A stretch of 8,234 nucleotides of DNA from Verrucomicrobiota bacterium (GTDB lineage: Bacteria; Verrucomicrobiota; Verrucomicrobiia; Chthoniobacterales; UBA10450). The position numbers and the translations under genes were made by a program. This document shows positions 6,437-8,234 of this stretch, piece after piece; position 1 is the stretch's first letter; each line of letters begins with the position of its first letter. The stretch spans positions 1-8,234 of the forward strand of contig QHQV01000315.1 in the NCBI GenBank assembly GCA_003219945.1, read 5' to 3'. The notes below the pieces were generated by a model, which saw only the letters and a program-made list of their open reading frames with translations, ran no database searches and had not been told where the DNA came from.

Positions 6437-6898
6437 TTACGCCGGTCTGTGCATCACGACAGCGTCGGGCCGTTGTTCAATGACCTTGAATCCGAATCGC
6501 TCGTAGAGACGCAACACCGGTTTGCCAGCCACGAAACTCACCGAGATCGTCGAGTGATCGGGATTTGCGCGGACCAATTGCGTTAACAGAGCCGTGCCGA
6601 TGCCATACCTGCGGTGCTCCGGTTTCACCGCTAGCGCAAGCTCCGGCGACGCGTCAGATTTGTCGGTTGGGCGTCGGAGCCAGGCTGCGCCTAACAAAGC
6701 CCGATTTTTTTTGTCATGCGCAACAAATCCAGTATCGCCGGCGCGACCCCAACCTTCCACGTAACGGGAAATCTCTGGGCGGCGTACGACATCGCGAGAC
6801 GGTGGTTCGCTTTTTCCAGAGGAAGAAAAGCCGTAATACAATATCTCCCAAAGAATGGGTTCATCCTGACATGTAAGCTGGCGAATCTCGTAGTCCAT
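6437..6898 (-). CDS. GNAT-family N-acetyltransferase
   Basis: A 153-residue GCN5-related acetyltransferase predicted to transfer an acetyl group from acetyl-CoA; the acceptor is unknown. The acetyl-CoA pyrophosphate-binding motif A is VKPEHRRYGIGTALL (91-105), giving the R-x-x-G-x-G core at Arg96-Gly99-Gly101. Motif B is AGKPVLRLYERFGF (124-137), with the usual LYERxGF ending. The strand before motif A (SPELALAV) also fits. The family's frequent asparagine before the LYE helix is absent. There is no Shine-Dalgarno site before ATG 6898. A TATAGT -10 candidate lies 20 nt upstream. The gene converges with chaA across 37 bp and is divergent from the 23S transcription unit. Confidence 0.86.
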   Translation of the reverse strand: MDYEIRQLTCQDEPILWEILYYGFSSSGKSEPPSRDVVRRPEISRYVEGWGRAGDTGFVAHDKKNRALLGAAWLRRPTDKSDASPELALAVKPEHRRYGIGTALLTQLVRANPDHSTISVSFVAGKPVLRLYERFGFKVIEQRPDAVVMHRPA

Positions 6899-6918
6899 CA
6901 GAGCTGAAAAGCGGATTT

Positions 6919-6924
6919 ACTATA
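6919..6924 (-). promoter_or_regulatory. Candidate -10 box for the GNAT gene
   Basis: The minus strand reads TATAGT, a five-of-six match to the -10 consensus, ending 20 nt before ATG 6898. Transcription would give a leader of roughly 13 nt, consistent with the absence of a Shine-Dalgarno site. No good -35 is found. Confidence 0.25.
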
Positions 6925-7057
6925 ACCAGTGCGCGCAAACACGAAACTACAGAACGCTCACGAGTTTTGCCCCAACGAACCCTGTCCGCTATAACTCGCG
7001 GCGAGTGAACATGATGTGACGCGACTATTCCTCGCGCCACAATCTCAAAAATCAGAG

Positions 7058-7085
7058 TTGACGTGCATAGACTCCATGCTAGTGT
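7058..7085 (+). promoter_or_regulatory. Candidate promoter for the 23S rRNA leader
   Basis: TTGACG (7058-7063) and TAGTGT (7080-7085) are 16 nt apart, with TG at the extended -10 position (7077-7078). Transcription would begin near 7091, at the base of the first strong leader hairpin. The -35 is five of six; the -10 is weak (three of six). It is the best-placed candidate in the 490-bp gap, but sigma preferences of this lineage are unknown. Confidence 0.3.
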
Positions 7086-7089
7086 GATT

Positions 7090-7230
7090 GTCCCGCGCGA
7101 AGCGGGACTCCTTCACTTTGGAGTGCGTTCTACGTACATTTTGGGACTGCAAATTGGCTCAATTTTGTCCCGCTTAAACCGCCGTAGCTTTAGCAAAAGC
7201 GGTCCATAGCGATCAAGATTGAGTTTTTTT
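7090..7230 (+). other. Structured RNA leader or small RNA upstream of 23S
   Basis: Several perfect hairpins follow each other. The first is GTCCCGC/GCGGGAC (7090-7096, 7102-7108). The second is ACTCC/GGAGT (7107-7111, 7120-7124). The third is GGGAC with AAATT against AATTT with GTCCC (7143-7171). The fourth is ACCGC/GCGGT (7178-7182, 7199-7203). GTCCCGC occurs twice (7090, 7167), so GCGGGAC at 7102 has two possible partners. No open reading frame is convincing. It could be the 5' leader of the 23S transcript, a separate small RNA ending at the T-run at 7224-7230, or a dispersed repeat. The structure is seen; the function is not. Confidence 0.35.
7158..7230 (+). terminator. Terminator-like stem plus T7 in the 23S leader
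   Basis: CTCAATTTTG (7158-7167) pairs with CAAGATTGAG (7214-7223) over 10 bp including one G-U pair, and seven T residues follow immediately (7224-7230). The enclosed 46 nt contain a further 5-bp hairpin, so this is a branched, A/T-rich terminator-like fold rather than a compact one. The left strand overlaps the competing 7143-7171 hairpin, which would prevent it from forming. Confidence 0.35.
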
Positions 7231-7254
7231 GTCTCCTCGAATGTACAGAACGGC

Positions 7255-7267
7255 TGGTTCTTTGACA
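7255..7267 (+). promoter_or_regulatory. boxA-like rRNA antitermination site
   Basis: TGGTTCTTTGACA closely resembles the rRNA boxA consensus (E. coli TGCTCTTTAACA), the NusB/NusE binding site found in rRNA leaders and before 23S genes. It lies 122 nt before the predicted 23S 5' end, downstream of the T-run, on the transcribed strand. Its last six bases also spell a perfect -35 hexamer, but no -10 follows at proper spacing. Confidence 0.5.
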
Positions 7268-7311
7268 TCTACATACAGAGTAGTAAGAAAATACAACTTT
7301 AAGAGCTGAGT

Positions 7312-7381
7312 CTGAAATCAAGTCGTTGCCGCAAGGCGGCGAGAGAGTTTCAGTTATCAAAGAATCTCGGTCGAAAGACCG
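7312..7381 (+). other. Pre-23S hairpins with GNRA tetraloops
   Basis: Two hairpins stand between boxA and the 23S 5' end. In the first, CTGAAA (7312-7317) pairs with TTTCAG (7348-7353), and inside it GTTGCC (7325-7330) pairs with GGCGGC (7335-7340) over a GCAA loop. In the second, CGGTC (7368-7372) pairs with GACCG (7377-7381) over a GAAA loop. Their position suggests folded precursor rRNA removed during maturation; a processing role is inferred. Confidence 0.45.
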
Positions 7382-7389
7382 TACAGATT

Positions 7390-8234
<845 letters not shown>

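Noticed and set aside
7262..7290. Perfect TTGACA hexamer just before 23S as a -35 promoter box
   Set aside because: No acceptable -10 lies 16-18 nt downstream (AAGAAA or TAAGAA only), and the hexamer is part of a longer boxA-like match that explains it better.
6899..7389. tRNA gene or 16S 3' end in the 23S upstream gap
   Set aside because: No TTCGAAT-type T-arm within a cloverleaf and no 16S 3'-terminal sequence can be found; only hairpins and the boxA-like site are present.

Overview
The window is ordinary bacterial chromosome, about 55% G+C by eye. It carries nine protein-coding genes (one cut by the left edge) and the 5' part of a 23S rRNA gene cut by the right edge. The protein families, sparse Shine-Dalgarno sites, palindromic intergenic repeats and a 23S gene with no adjacent 16S gene together suggest a soil Verrucomicrobiota lineage (Chthoniobacterales/Udaeobacter-like). 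That placement is inference; the 23S segment would settle it.

Left part (1-3000): the C-terminus of RNase PH (rph) is followed by a 139-bp palindromic element whose left arm contains the rph stop codon. Next is gmd (GDP-mannose 4,6-dehydratase). It runs convergently with a two-gene minus-strand unit, tatD then a lipoprotein L,D-transpeptidase, joined by a 4-bp ATGA overlap. A second palindromic repeat sits directly before tatD, flanked by two near-identical 14-bp copies of the tatD start region.

Middle (3000-6900): a plus-strand run of four genes encodes a VOC/PhnB-like protein, an Asp-box (BNR) beta-propeller, a MoaD/ThiS-like beta-grasp protein ending in Gly-Gly and translationally coupled to the propeller gene, and a ChaA-type cation/proton antiporter. 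The antiporter gene converges with a GNAT acetyltransferase gene. Several starts lack a Shine-Dalgarno site and have a -10-like hexamer very close to the ATG, suggesting short-leader or leaderless mRNAs.

Right part (6900-8234): about 490 bp without a credible gene holds a heavily structured leader, including a stem followed by T7, a boxA-like antitermination site and two tetraloop hairpins. The 23S rRNA gene follows. Upstream of the leader is the opposite-strand GNAT gene instead of a 16S gene, so the 23S gene appears to be transcribed as an unlinked rRNA gene.

The points most worth a second look are the unlinked 23S gene with its possible attenuator, the propeller/Gly-Gly gene pair, and the apparent insertion event at the tatD start.
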